In this document: in pieces, positions 35,616-44,476 of the stretch | Position numbering within the stretch: the stretch's first letter is position 1 | How the letters are laid out: every line of letters begins with the position of its first letter | Assembly (NCBI RefSeq): GCF_009831115.1 | Contig: NZ_WUUK01000003.1 | Location: 124,001 to 188,000 of the forward strand | Reading direction: 5' to 3' | Length of the DNA: 64,000 nucleotides | Source of the DNA: Salinicoccus hispanicus | GTDB taxonomy: Bacteria > Bacillota > Bacilli > Staphylococcales > Salinicoccaceae | The notes under the pieces: model-generated | What the model was told of the DNA's origin: nothing | What the model saw: the letters and a program-made list of their open reading frames with translations, nothing else | Databases searched by the model: none | Translations under genes and position numbers: made by a program

Positions 35616-37688
35616 CTATTTATGAAGGTAGCTGTAAACTTTTGATATGGCACCGACCCTGTCTGAGACGTTCAGCTTATGGAAGATCTTTGTCACATGA
35701 TTCTTGACTGTATGGGTGCTGATATAGAGGGTCTCGGCTATTTCCTGATTATTCTTCCCTTTTGAAAGCAGCGTCAGTACTTCCCTTTCTCTTGGCGATA
35801 GATCCTCAAGACTGCTCACTGCACCGGCGATTGCTTCCCTGTCATCTGCTTCAGGTTCACCCGGGAGATCGAAGACCACTTCACTGACATGCTCTGCCCG
35901 CATAAATGACAAGTATACTTCGAAGGCCTGTTCATCTATGCATACCAGATTTTTGACTGCTTCCATATCTTCTGCAGTACAAATGGCGTATATATAGCCT
36001 GCAATCCTGTGCGGATGATCTTCAGGCAATAGTTTATGTGCTTTGATCAGGTGTCCCGCTTCCATTACTGCACCTATATCCCTTTTTGGAAACATCTTCT
36101 TGACGAAGGCAGGTGAGTAGTAGGACAGCTGGCAGGCCCGCACTATCGGGAGGGCAGTATTCTCCGGCAAGTGGAGCCGGGTGGTGATGACTGCGGCCAG
36201 TTCAGCGCTGTCTTTTGATCTTTCATAAGCTGTGCTGTCCAGTTCTGCTACAGCAAGCTGGAGTGCTTCGGTCTTCTCTGCAGCGACGCATGTATCCTTG
36301 TGCCCTGCAAGCTGGAGCGATACCCCTCCAATGATGGATAGCGTCTGCAGAAAAGCGGTATTTTCAACCATGTCGATTTCTTTTGCTTCATTGATGCCGA
36401 CTGACAGTATACCCATCAGGTCACTCCCATAGGACAATGGACATTCGATGACCCTTTCTCCATCAGGAAGTACCTGGATATGGGGTTCACTGCTCGTACT
36501 TTCAGGAAAACGGGTGAGCTGGTCTGTCCGATCCATCACTGACCTGACATACTGGTTAACATCCCCTCCATAGGTGCCCCGAGTAAAGAGTTTGCCTTTC
36601 CCGTCTTTATCATCTTTGATGAGTATAAGTGAAAATGGCCCCTCAACCAGATTGATGCTGATATCAAGAAGGATGAGTACCATCCGTCTCGGGTCGGGCG
36701 TCGATGCCATCAGACCGCTCAGCTCCACCAGTGACGTGAGACGGGAGAGCTGTTGTGAATTTTCATGACGCAGTCCTTCTACCAGCATGCTGGATTCGAC
36801 CAGTATGGAAGCCATCTGCATGATAATTGTGGTGGAAGGACTGGCTTTCTTTTTTGACAGACTGCCCCCGAAGATGACCGATATGGAGCCATCGCCCATT
36901 TTTATTACATCTATAAACAGGAACTCGGGCCGTGTATTCATAGGAGAAAAGAACTTTGCACGCCTGTCATGCCCAATGTCTTCCCAATAGGAGCGCTCCT
37001 CCATCAATGCAGCCCTGCCGAGAAAACCTTCTCCGACAAGGAATTTTCTGCCCTTGAGCACTTCTGCTTCTTCACCCATGATCTTTGTTACCGTATATGT
37101 ATCCTCGCCTGTCTGTTCTGCAATCCCCATGAAGTCGACTTCTCCACCTTTCCCGGTCATCTGGGAGAACATCTCGGTGCTGGCATCCTTATGCTCCTGC
37201 ATGTACTTTCTGAATTTCTCAATGCAGAATCCGGCCAGCGGTGTCTCCGCTTCATTTCTCAGACAGAGCGAGGCGAGTTCTGCCATCCTATCGATGAGAT
37301 CAAGCCATTCCTGACGATCTTCTTCGTGCAGTACAGGAACTGCATCCTGGACTTTGAGGTGATCTTGCACTTCTGCATCCTGCTCCACCAGCACACCTGC
37401 CCATAGATAACATGTTACGCCTTGATCGTCTGTCACCGGGGATACCATGATATGGACTCCTGAACCCACTTCATAGATCAGGGATCTATTTATTCTTCCA
37501 TTGTTTCTGAGTATGCCTTCAATTTCCTGCAAAAGTCCTTCTTGTTCCAGCATTACCATGCACAGCCTGTTATTTCCTTCGACCGAGGTGAGCATTTCAC
37601 CTTTTTCATCAGTAAGAAAGAATGTCAATCCATACTGTGATGCGAAAGTCTGCTGAAACTTCTCTATTAATTCAATCGCTGAAGCCAT
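35616..37688 (-). CDS. Large LuxR-type regulator with N-terminal sensory and GAF-like domains
   Basis: A 690-residue soluble protein. The N-terminal part (about 1-165) resembles a PocR/GAF-like sensory domain, beginning ELIEKFQQTFASQYGLTFF and containing several cysteines. Two further GAF-like regions follow (about 185-300 and 315-470), the second with VECPLSYGSDLMGILSVGI-type strands. A helical part (about 490-610) leads to a C-terminal LuxR helix-turn-helix (about 628-690: LSPREREVLTLLSKGKNNQEI, then THTVKNHVTKIFHKL). This is a one-component regulator responding to an internal signal that cannot be named. Its position next to the tad locus and a cytosolic DsbA-like gene suggests control of one or both. 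Confidence 0.8.
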   Translation of the reverse strand: MASAIELIEKFQQTFASQYGLTFFLTDEKGEMLTSVEGNNRLCMVMLEQEGLLQEIEGILRNNGRINRSLIYEVGSGVHIMVSPVTDDQGVTCYLWAGVLVEQDAEVQDHLKVQDAVPVLHEEDRQEWLDLIDRMAELASLCLRNEAETPLAGFCIEKFRKYMQEHKDASTEMFSQMTGKGGEVDFMGIAEQTGEDTYTVTKIMGEEAEVLKGRKFLVGEGFLGRAALMEERSYWEDIGHDRRAKFFSPMNTRPEFLFIDVIKMGDGSISVIFGGSLSKKKASPSTTIIMQMASILVESSMLVEGLRHENSQQLSRLTSLVELSGLMASTPDPRRMVLILLDISINLVEGPFSLILIKDDKDGKGKLFTRGTYGGDVNQYVRSVMDRTDQLTRFPESTSSEPHIQVLPDGERVIECPLSYGSDLMGILSVGINEAKEIDMVENTAFLQTLSIIGGVSLQLAGHKDTCVAAEKTEALQLAVAELDSTAYERSKDSAELAAVITTRLHLPENTALPIVRACQLSYYSPAFVKKMFPKRDIGAVMEAGHLIKAHKLLPEDHPHRIAGYIYAICTAEDMEAVKNLVCIDEQAFEVYLSFMRAEHVSEVVFDLPGEPEADDREAIAGAVSSLEDLSPREREVLTLLSKGKNNQEIAETLYISTHTVKNHVTKIFHKLNVSDRVGAISKVYSYLHK

Positions 37689-37797
37689 CGTCCAACATCT
37701 CCTCTGCAGATTTCTTCGGTTGTATCACTAGGTCGGGAAGTCTATCCTTGATTTTACCCGAAGATGCTAGAAATATGTAGAGTGAATGGAAATGAAT

Positions 37798-38310
37798 TCA
37801 AATTGAGTCAATTGCTTTAACCAGTCTTTCTGCAACTTCTCCAATGGGACCCCGACTTTCAAACTTGAATACTTCATCATTGATGAACACGGTGGGAACA
37901 GCAGTAATGGAGCGTTCAAGAGCTTCTTTGGTAATATCAAGACTCAGATTCATCGTACTGCGCTGCTCTTCGCATCCGTATTCCTGCTGCATCATCTTCT
38001 CAATTTCACTGCTATCCAGCAGACGCCATTCCTGCTGCGTCCGGAAAAGGGAATGCAGAAGGTCGTATGCTCTTCCAGGCTGGTTGTAGTCGATGAACAG
38101 ATTTGCAATCGTGCCGTGAAGCAGTCGCACTTTAGGCTTGTCATAGTGTTTGATGGTGTACCTTACATCCCCCGCTTCAACTCGTGGCATCAGTGCCTCA
38201 TGTGCTGCCAGAAAGAAGTTGACACAGTAGGGGCAGGCAGTGTTCAGAAAGACTTCCACATGTTTGTGGGCATCACTACGACCAAGACTGAGTGGTGGTG
38301 CATGTTCCAT
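37798..38310 (-). CDS. Cytosolic DsbA-like thioredoxin-fold protein
   Basis: A 170-residue protein with redox motif CPYC (26-29) after the first strand, a helical insertion (about 40-120) and the cis-proline loop AVPTVFINDEVF, the layout of DsbA-family oxidoreductases. It has no signal peptide, so it acts inside the cell, perhaps like FrnE or DsbA-like reductases in oxidative or metal stress. The ATG at 38310 is about 10 bases after GAAGGGAG; an ATG at 38331 lacks a site. Its upstream region is AT-rich and shared with the divergent SAM-riboswitch transcript. Confidence 0.75.
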   Translation of the reverse strand: MEHAPPLSLGRSDAHKHVEVFLNTACPYCVNFFLAAHEALMPRVEAGDVRYTIKHYDKPKVRLLHGTIANLFIDYNQPGRAYDLLHSLFRTQQEWRLLDSSEIEKMMQQEYGCEEQRSTMNLSLDITKEALERSITAVPTVFINDEVFKFESRGPIGEVAERLVKAIDSI

Positions 38311-38428
38311 ATTGAAAACGCTCCCTTCCATCGTTCTATTTTGCTATTCAAGTATATAGGAAGATTTGACATTTTAAAAGATTGAATAATTACACAATTT
38401 TAACATTATATCAAATTTTTATTTCTCA

Positions 38429-38457
38429 TTGACACGAATGTAGAAAGGCGGTAAAGT
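38429..38457 (+). promoter_or_regulatory. Sigma-A promoter of the metT-like gene
   Basis: TTGACA (38429-38434), 17-base spacer, TAAAGT (38452-38457), placed about 25 bases before the riboswitch. Confidence 0.7.
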
Positions 38458-38480
38458 TTATTTTAAATTAAATTGAATGA

Positions 38481-38582
38481 TTCTTATCCAGAGAGGTGGA
38501 GGGACTGGCCCTTCGAAGCCTCGGCAGCAGCTCTATGAGCCCCGTGCCAATTCCAGAAGCCCTAGCGCTTGAAAGATAAGAA
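38481..38582 (+). ncRNA. SAM-I (S-box) riboswitch of the metT-like gene
   Basis: The leader carries the full S-box core: the P1 strand TTCTTATC, then CCAGAGAGGTGGAGGGA, GCCTCGGCAGCAG, GTGCCAATTCC, and the closing strand GATAAGAA. Downstream, AAGAAGAG (38578-38585) can pair with CTCTTCTT (38599-38606) as antiterminator, while CCCTCTTC and GAAGTGGG form the terminator. SAM binding would lock P1 and allow termination, so the transporter is made when methionine is scarce. Confidence 0.95.
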
Positions 38583-38596
38583 GAGATGGATTGCTG

Positions 38597-38624
38597 CCCT
38601 CTTCTTTATGAAGTGGGTTTTTTT
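38597..38624 (+). terminator. Riboswitch-controlled terminator
   Basis: CCCTCTTC pairs with GAAGTGGG (one T-T mismatch) around a TTTAT loop, followed directly by seven U. Its 5' arm is shared with the antiterminator. Confidence 0.85.
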
Positions 38625-38667
38625 ATTTCTCTGGATCAATTCCTTTCATTCACTGGAGGCATAAACT

Positions 38668-39960
38668 ATGAAAAACAATATCCGGGGGAGTGCGATTGCT
38701 CTATTACCACTCCTCGTCTTCGTCGCACTATTCATCGGGACCGGTATCGCCACGCAGGACTTCCAGGCCATGCCGATTACTGTGGCACTCTTCATCGCCA
38801 TCATCGTCGCAATGCTCCTGAAGCCGAAAGATCGCTTGAATGAAAAGATTTCCATATTCACTAAAGGTGCGGGCCGTGAGAACATCATGCTGATGGTACT
38901 CATCTTCCTGCTTGCGGGTGCATTCTCCCAAGTCGCTGAAAATATGGGTGCTGTGGAATCGACAGTCAACCTTGGTCTGTCGCTGCTGCCAAGCAATCTG
39001 CTGCTCGTCGGACTATTCATCATCTGCTGTTTTATTTCCATATCCATGGGAACATCGACAGGCACAGTCATCGCCCTGGTACCGATTGCCATCGGTATCG
39101 CTGAACAGACCGAACTGCCGCTTGCGCTGGCAATCGCCACTGTCATCGGTGGGGCAATGTTTGGTGACAACTTGTCCGTCATCTCCGATACCACCATCGT
39201 TTCCACACAATCACAGGAAGTCAGGATGGTCGACAAATTCAAGACGAACTTCTTCATTGTTCTGCCGGGCGCGCTTGTGACCATTGTCATCCTATGGTTC
39301 ATTACATCCGAACAGTCGACCACCCCTGCAACCGATCTGGAATTCAGCCTGATTAAAGTGCTGCCCTACCTTGCCGTTCTGGTCATCGCATTGATGGGCG
39401 TCAACGTACTGATCGTTCTGATCGGGGGAACCGTCTTCGCGGGACTCATCGGCCTGGTTGATGGATCCTATACTTTCACTTCCTTCATCACAGCCGCTGG
39501 AGAAGGCATCGCCAATATGCAGAATATCGCAATCATCGCCATTCTGATCGGCGGACTGATTGCACTGATCCAGCACTATGGCGGCATCGACTATCTGTTG
39601 CATTTCATTACCAGCAGAATCCGCTCGAAGAAAGGGGCGGAGTTCGGTATCGCCGCACTCGTCAGTGCGACGGACTTGAGTACAGCCAACAATACGATAT
39701 CCATCATCATCACCGGACCATTGGCGAAAGACATCGCCGACGAATACGGCGTCGATCGCAGAAAGTCAGCAAGTCTGCTTGATATATTCGCTGCTGCATT
39801 TCAAGGTCTGATTCCTTACGGTGGCCAGATGCTCGCTGCGGCCGGTCTCGCCGCCATATCACCCGTCGCCGTGATTCCCTATTCCATCTATCCTGTCACA
39901 CTGCTCATTTGCGGCATTATCGCAATACTGCTCGGTTTCCCGAGGAAAAAGAAAGCGTAG
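38668..39960 (+). CDS. NhaC-superfamily transporter, MetT-like methionine permease
   Basis: A 430-residue membrane protein with about eleven segments of the Na+/H+ antiporter NhaC superfamily, related to Bacillus YuiF. Landmarks include SISMGTSTGTVIALVPIAIGI (about 125-145) and GGAMFGDNLSVISDTTIVSTQSQ-type order near 165. S-box-controlled members of this family have been proposed as methionine transporters (MetT), and the SAM-I riboswitch here supports that reading over sodium export. The ATG has TGGAGGC upstream. Monocistronic, ending at a strong terminator. Confidence 0.85.
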   Translation: MKNNIRGSAIALLPLLVFVALFIGTGIATQDFQAMPITVALFIAIIVAMLLKPKDRLNEKISIFTKGAGRENIMLMVLIFLLAGAFSQVAENMGAVESTVNLGLSLLPSNLLLVGLFIICCFISISMGTSTGTVIALVPIAIGIAEQTELPLALAIATVIGGAMFGDNLSVISDTTIVSTQSQEVRMVDKFKTNFFIVLPGALVTIVILWFITSEQSTTPATDLEFSLIKVLPYLAVLVIALMGVNVLIVLIGGTVFAGLIGLVDGSYTFTSFITAAGEGIANMQNIAIIAILIGGLIALIQHYGGIDYLLHFITSRIRSKKGAEFGIAALVSATDLSTANNTISIIITGPLAKDIADEYGVDRRKSASLLDIFAAAFQGLIPYGGQMLAAAGLAAISPVAVIPYSIYPVTLLICGIIAILLGFPRKKKA

Positions 39961-39973
39961 TCGGAAGTATCAA

Positions 39974-40013
39974 ATAAAAAGAAGCCCGATCTGCCGATCG
40001 GGCTTCTTTTTAT
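39974..40013. terminator. Bidirectional terminator between convergent sulfur units
   Basis: A 16-bp perfect stem (39976-39991 with 39996-40011) with a 4-base loop; both transcripts end in U-runs. Confidence 0.95.
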
Positions 40014-40014
40014 T

Positions 40015-41184
40015 CTATTCTTTTGTCATTCCAAGTGCGGTATGGACCATCATTTTAACGCCATCGATGAAACCATCTTCATCGATGCCGAATTTCGGAT
40101 GGTGATGCGGGTACTCCATATTCTTATCCTTATTGCCGGCACCGATCCATGCATAGGTTGCAGGGATGATGCGGGAAAATGCGGAGAAGTCCTCGCCACC
40201 CATGGCGAGCGGGAATTCGAATACTTTGTCTCCGAACTCGCCTTCAGCAATCTCTTTCACCTTTTCTGTCATCGCTGCATCATTGACGACGGCGGAATAG
40301 CCGATATTGAATGAGAAGTCATACGTTGCACCGTACATGGCGCATATGCTCTCAACTGCTTTTTCCATCCGTTCGCTGACCACTGCGCGTGTCTCATCAC
40401 TCAGTGTCCTTACACTGCCTTCGAGCATCGCAGTGTCCGGAATGATGTTTTTCGCACTGCCCGCATGGAACTTCGTCGTCGAGATGACGACGGAATCGAG
40501 CGGCGAGGTGATCCGGGAGACGATCGTCTGGAACTGGTTTAGAATCTGGCCGCCTATGATGATCGGATCAATGGCGTTTTCCGGCTGGGAAGCATGGCCC
40601 CCACTGCCCTGGATCCTAAGATCGAAACTGTCGGAGTTCGACGTGATCGGACCTGCCTTGATGCCGATCCGACCTGTTGGAATCGGTGTAAACAGATGCT
40701 GGCCATAGATGAAATCCAGATCATCGAACAATCCTGTCGCGACCATCTCAGCGGCGCCGCCTGGCGGCACTTCTTCTGCATGCTGGAAAATCAGATACAC
40801 TTCCCCATGCAGGGAATCGATATTACCGACGAGCACCTTCGCTGCACCAAGCAGTATTGCCGCATGACCATCATGACCGCAGGCATGCATCGCATTTTCA
40901 TTTTCAGAGATGAAATCAATATCATCCCGCTCCTCCTGGATCTGGAGCGCATCGATATCGGCGCGCAGGCCGACTTTCCTACCCGGATTGGCACCTTTTA
41001 TAATGCCGAGCACGCTTGTTTCGGTCGGCCTCGAAATTTCTATCTTGCCGATCTTCTCAAGTTCTCCTTCTATATAACTGCTTGTCCAATGCTCCTCGAA
41101 TGAAATCTCCGGATGGCGGTGCATCGTACGACGCCATGAAACCACTTCTTCCATTACATTTTCAATTTGCTGATCTATATTCAT
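40015..41184 (-). CDS. M20D-family amidohydrolase (N-acyl amino acid deacylase type)
   Basis: A 389-residue peptidase of the M20D group that removes acyl groups from N-acylated amino acids and conjugates. Metal ligands appear in ACGHDGH (about 101-107, with the metal-binding Cys) and QHAEEVPPGGA, and a third in LAMGGEDFSAFS. Residues after about 175 form the dimerisation lid. The Bacillus relative YxeP deacetylates sulfur-containing N-acetyl conjugates. The ATG at 41184 is 6 bases from GGAGTGG; the upstream ATG overlaps that site. Last gene of the leftward unit below the AbgT-type transporter. Confidence 0.87.
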   Translation of the reverse strand: MNIDQQIENVMEEVVSWRRTMHRHPEISFEEHWTSSYIEGELEKIGKIEISRPTETSVLGIIKGANPGRKVGLRADIDALQIQEERDDIDFISENENAMHACGHDGHAAILLGAAKVLVGNIDSLHGEVYLIFQHAEEVPPGGAAEMVATGLFDDLDFIYGQHLFTPIPTGRIGIKAGPITSNSDSFDLRIQGSGGHASQPENAIDPIIIGGQILNQFQTIVSRITSPLDSVVISTTKFHAGSAKNIIPDTAMLEGSVRTLSDETRAVVSERMEKAVESICAMYGATYDFSFNIGYSAVVNDAAMTEKVKEIAEGEFGDKVFEFPLAMGGEDFSAFSRIIPATYAWIGAGNKDKNMEYPHHHPKFGIDEDGFIDGVKMMVHTALGMTKE

Positions 41185-41209
41185 TTCTCCACTCCTCATT
41201 CAGTTTATT

Positions 41210-42739
41210 TTAGGATTCAGGCAGATGGATCGGTCCATCGACACCTAATGGTATGCCGAGCAGATACCATACGATGAGCAGAAGTGTCCAGGCGAAGAAC
41301 AGGACAATTGCGTATGGGAGCAGGGCGGCTATGAGAGTACCAAGCCCTGCATTTTTATCGTACTTCTGGGCGAATGCCAGCAGCAGTGGCAAATATGGCA
41401 GCATCGGGGTGACCGGATTCGAGAAGGAATCCCCGATACGATAGAGCAGCTGTGTTAGCGCCGGATCATATCCGAGCAGCATGAACATCGGTACGAATAC
41501 CGGCGCGAGTATGGCCCATTTTGCCGAGGCACTGCCGATCATCATGTTGATCAGCCCCGCCAGAATGATGAAGCCGATGAACAGTGGTATGCCTGAAACG
41601 TTCATCGTTTCAAGCAGGTTCGCGCCTTTGATGGCGATGATCGGACCGAGGTTGCTCCAGTTGAAATAAGCAAGCATCTGCGCCGCAAAGAACACAAGAA
41701 CAATATAGCTTCCCATGGTCCCCATCGCGTCACTCAGCATGCGTCCAAAATCTTTCGACGTACGCAATGTACCGGCCACGAGACCATAGACCAGACCCGG
41801 AACAAAGAACAGTATCGTCAGAATGAATACAATCGAGTCCATGAATGGTGATTCCTGCACAATCGAACCGGTTTCAGGGTTTCGCAGAATGCCGTTCTCA
41901 GGAATCACGAAGATCATGAAAAAGATGGCAGCGAGAATGACCGAGACATTGGCCCACCTGAGCGCTGTGATCTCTTTACGTTTCAAGGGTTCATTGCTGG
42001 TCATCTCCTCTCCTTCATATGTACCGAGACGGGGAATCGTAATCTTCTTCGTCACATAGAAGATGATGATGAGCAAGAAGAGCGTCGCTACAGCTGTAAA
42101 ATAGTAGTTCATAAGCAGATTTCCGGTGTAGTCCGGATTGAGAATCTGTGCAGCGGGCACAGTGAACGCCATGGCCAGCGCTTCAGACATTCCCGGAATG
42201 ACATTCGCTGAAAATGCACCCAGTGCCGCAGCATAGGCCATGACCAGACCGACAAAGGGATGGTAGCCGAGACGCATGACCACCATTGCTGCAATCGGCG
42301 GGAGAATGATCGGTCCTGCATCGCCGGCCACGTTACCGATGATGCCGACCAGAATGATGGCCGGCAGCATAAGCTTTTGGGGAGATACTTCAATCGCCCG
42401 TCTCATCGCAGTCTCGAAGTATCCCGACTTTTCAGCCAGTCCGATACCAATCATGACAACCAGCACCATGCCGAGCGGTGGAAACGCGCTGAAGTTGCTG
42501 ATGGCTTCAGTCAAAATTTGTACCATACCGCTGCCAGACAGCAGATTGACTGCCTGTATCGTCTCGCCATCTGCCGGATTTTCTGCTTCAAGACCTGCCA
42601 TTCCTGCAAAGAATGAAGCAATCAGTATCGCAATCATCAATATGATGAACAGGACAATCGGATCCGGCAGTTTATTGCCAAGACGCTCGATTACATTCAG
42701 GAACCGGTTGAACAGTCCTGATTTTTCTTTCGTCTGCAT
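41210..42739 (-). CDS. AbgT-family transporter
   Basis: A 509-residue membrane protein of the AbgT family (p-aminobenzoyl-glutamate transporter and relatives, which also export sulfa drugs). Landmarks are the N-terminal RLGNKLPDPIVLF (about 16-28), GNVAGDAGPIILPPIAAMVVMRLGYHPF-type order near 135-160, and the C-terminal RIGDSFSNPVTPMLPYLPLLL. It precedes the M20 amidohydrolase by 25 bases, the same pairing as abgT with abgAB, which suggests import of an N-acylated amino acid that the amidohydrolase then cleaves. The ATG has AAGGAGG 6 bases upstream. Confidence 0.9.
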   Translation of the reverse strand: MQTKEKSGLFNRFLNVIERLGNKLPDPIVLFIILMIAILIASFFAGMAGLEAENPADGETIQAVNLLSGSGMVQILTEAISNFSAFPPLGMVLVVMIGIGLAEKSGYFETAMRRAIEVSPQKLMLPAIILVGIIGNVAGDAGPIILPPIAAMVVMRLGYHPFVGLVMAYAAALGAFSANVIPGMSEALAMAFTVPAAQILNPDYTGNLLMNYYFTAVATLFLLIIIFYVTKKITIPRLGTYEGEEMTSNEPLKRKEITALRWANVSVILAAIFFMIFVIPENGILRNPETGSIVQESPFMDSIVFILTILFFVPGLVYGLVAGTLRTSKDFGRMLSDAMGTMGSYIVLVFFAAQMLAYFNWSNLGPIIAIKGANLLETMNVSGIPLFIGFIILAGLINMMIGSASAKWAILAPVFVPMFMLLGYDPALTQLLYRIGDSFSNPVTPMLPYLPLLLAFAQKYDKNAGLGTLIAALLPYAIVLFFAWTLLLIVWYLLGIPLGVDGPIHLPES

Positions 42740-42835
42740 AATGGACCTCCTTTTTAAAATTTTCAAACAATACAAATATTATTTCAGACCACCATGCAAA
42801 GCACAAGATGGTTATGGAATAGAATTACACAACAG

Positions 42836-42865
42836 AAAAAGGAGCATCTCCAAAGAGATGCCCCT
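42836..42865 (-). terminator. Hairpin after the symporter small-protein gene
   Basis: Eleven-bp stem with one wobble pair and a 4-base loop, followed on the leftward strand by five U. It may separate the symporter genes from the AbgT unit. Confidence 0.8.
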
Positions 42866-42868
42866 CCG

Positions 42869-42964
42869 CTATTTCATATATCCTTTCCATATGAAAATTC
42901 CGATAAAAAGCAGTGCAATGATGAATCCGTAGAGCCATATCGACAGCATTTCATTTACAAACAT
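42869..42964 (-). CDS. 31-residue single-span membrane protein coupled to the SSS symporter
   Basis: ATG at 42964-42962 overlaps the symporter stop as TGATG, and the frame runs 31 codons to TAG at 42869-42871. The product begins MFVNEMLSIWLYGFII, has one hydrophobic helix (about 8-26), and ends in the basic KGYMK. GGAGGGTCCTG provides a binding site at correct distance. Very small proteins of this kind accompany sodium:solute symporters in Bacillota and are annotated as symporter small accessory proteins. The coupling strongly suggests a one-to-one partner; the exact role is unknown. Confidence 0.82.
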   Translation of the reverse strand: MFVNEMLSIWLYGFIIALLFIGIFIWKGYMK

Positions 42965-44457
42965 CAGGACCCTCCTTCTTCAGCCGGCTTCACTTCCCGG
43001 GATGGCTGGAGCATCCAGGAAGCGATATTTATGGTCGCGATACCGATGAAGGTGGCTGCAGCACCGGCAGACATCGTACTCGGAATGATGCCGCTGAAGT
43101 ATAGGAAGAGGTACGATCCGAGGCCGACGATCATCGACAGTTCGGCTGCTCTTGCCGGCGCCTTTCTTTTGGCATAGACGGCCTGCAGTATCGGTCCCAT
43201 AGTGCCAGCGGCGATGCCGGAAATACCGATCCACATGACATCCCCCATGTATTCCGGTGGACGGATGACGATGAGCAGTGCCAGCAGGCCGATAATCGGC
43301 ACGGTCAGCCGGCTGATATGGAAAGCTGTCCGCTGCGCTTTTTCGTCACTCGTTCTGATGTAGCCTCTTTTGACAAGAAACTTGAGATAGATGTCATTGG
43401 CGAACACTGTTGAAATGGAAACGAATATGCCATCGGTCGTGGACATGGCCGCAGCAAGAATCACAACGCCGAACAGGGCGACGAAAACCGCAGGGAATGC
43501 CCAGATGATATAGTCGACAAGCGCGAGATCCGTCGCCGCAGCAGAAGCACCAAGTGCCACCCTGCTGTATAGTCCGCCGAACAGTACAAGGACACATAAT
43601 GCTGCCACAACAACGTATGTCCCAATCATCTTCCCGAGGTCCTTCTCATGCTTCAATCCGAGCACCTTATTGAACAGATGCGGCGCCGAGGCGAAAGCCC
43701 ACTGGATGGCGATTGCACCGAATACAGCGCCGAAGGAGTAGAAATGCAGGGACTCCGGATTGAAGACCGATACCAGATTGCTGTTTTGGGAAGCAAGGTT
43801 TGCCGTGATGCCCCTGAATGTATTTGAAATGCTGCCCTCCCAGAAGATGACGATGCCCGAGATGAAGATGACAACGCCAGTGACTGCCATGAGGACCGCC
43901 TGTATGGCATCGGTATATATATCCGCCAGTGCACCCCCTGCAAATACATATGCCACGACGATGACCGTAATCAGGATGAGGCCTGTTGTATAGGACATGC
44001 CGAGCAGATATTCGAATATCCTGGCACCGGCGACAAACTGGGCGGCGATATAGAATATATTGAAAAGCAGAATCAGCGCAGTGCCCACCCTGATGATGTC
44101 GCTTTTATAGAAATCTCCCAACCAGTCCGGCAGGGAAAGGGATTTCTGTTTCGTATTCAGTTTCCTGATTCTTTTGGCGACCATCAGGACACCGACCGGT
44201 CCACCAGCAATCATGGCCAGGAACAGCCAGAGATTGGAAAGCCCCCATTCATAGGACCATCCGGGATAGCCGAGAAACGTGGCGGCACTCAAGTATGTCG
44301 CTGCGAACGAAAAACCGAGTACGTAAGGACCGAGACCGCCGCCGGTCGCAAAGTCGCTGATCGTCTTCATTCTTTTTGAACTCAGATAGCCGACCGCGAC
44401 CATCAGCAGAAGGAAAATTGAGAATCCGATCCATGTATAAAGGGTAATCTGTTCCAT
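42964..44457 (-). CDS. Sodium:solute symporter (SSS) family transporter
   Basis: A 497-residue LeuT-fold symporter with thirteen predicted segments. Landmarks: LSSKRMKTISDFATGGGLGPYVLGFSFAATYLSAATFLG-type order at about 25-63, AGARIFEYLLGMSYTTGL, GGALADIYTDAIQAVLM, and FVALFGVVILAAAMSTTDGIFVSIS carrying the sodium-site serines near residue 345. The family imports organic acids, amino acids and vitamins with Na+. It starts 20 bases after the monooxygenase gene and lies in the same SAM-riboswitch-controlled transcript, so an organosulfur substrate is likely. Confidence 0.9.
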   Translation of the reverse strand: MEQITLYTWIGFSIFLLLMVAVGYLSSKRMKTISDFATGGGLGPYVLGFSFAATYLSAATFLGYPGWSYEWGLSNLWLFLAMIAGGPVGVLMVAKRIRKLNTKQKSLSLPDWLGDFYKSDIIRVGTALILLFNIFYIAAQFVAGARIFEYLLGMSYTTGLILITVIVVAYVFAGGALADIYTDAIQAVLMAVTGVVIFISGIVIFWEGSISNTFRGITANLASQNSNLVSVFNPESLHFYSFGAVFGAIAIQWAFASAPHLFNKVLGLKHEKDLGKMIGTYVVVAALCVLVLFGGLYSRVALGASAAATDLALVDYIIWAFPAVFVALFGVVILAAAMSTTDGIFVSISTVFANDIYLKFLVKRGYIRTSDEKAQRTAFHISRLTVPIIGLLALLIVIRPPEYMGDVMWIGISGIAAGTMGPILQAVYAKRKAPARAAELSMIVGLGSYLFLYFSGIIPSTMSAGAAATFIGIATINIASWMLQPSREVKPAEEGGS

Positions 44458-44476
44458 TGGTATCTACCTCCTCACC

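Noticed and set aside
36986-37003. Palindrome AGGAGCGCTCCT resembling the repeat upstream of the tad locus
   Set aside because: It lies within the LuxR-type coding sequence and shares only AGGAGC with the repeat; no reason to call it a regulatory site.
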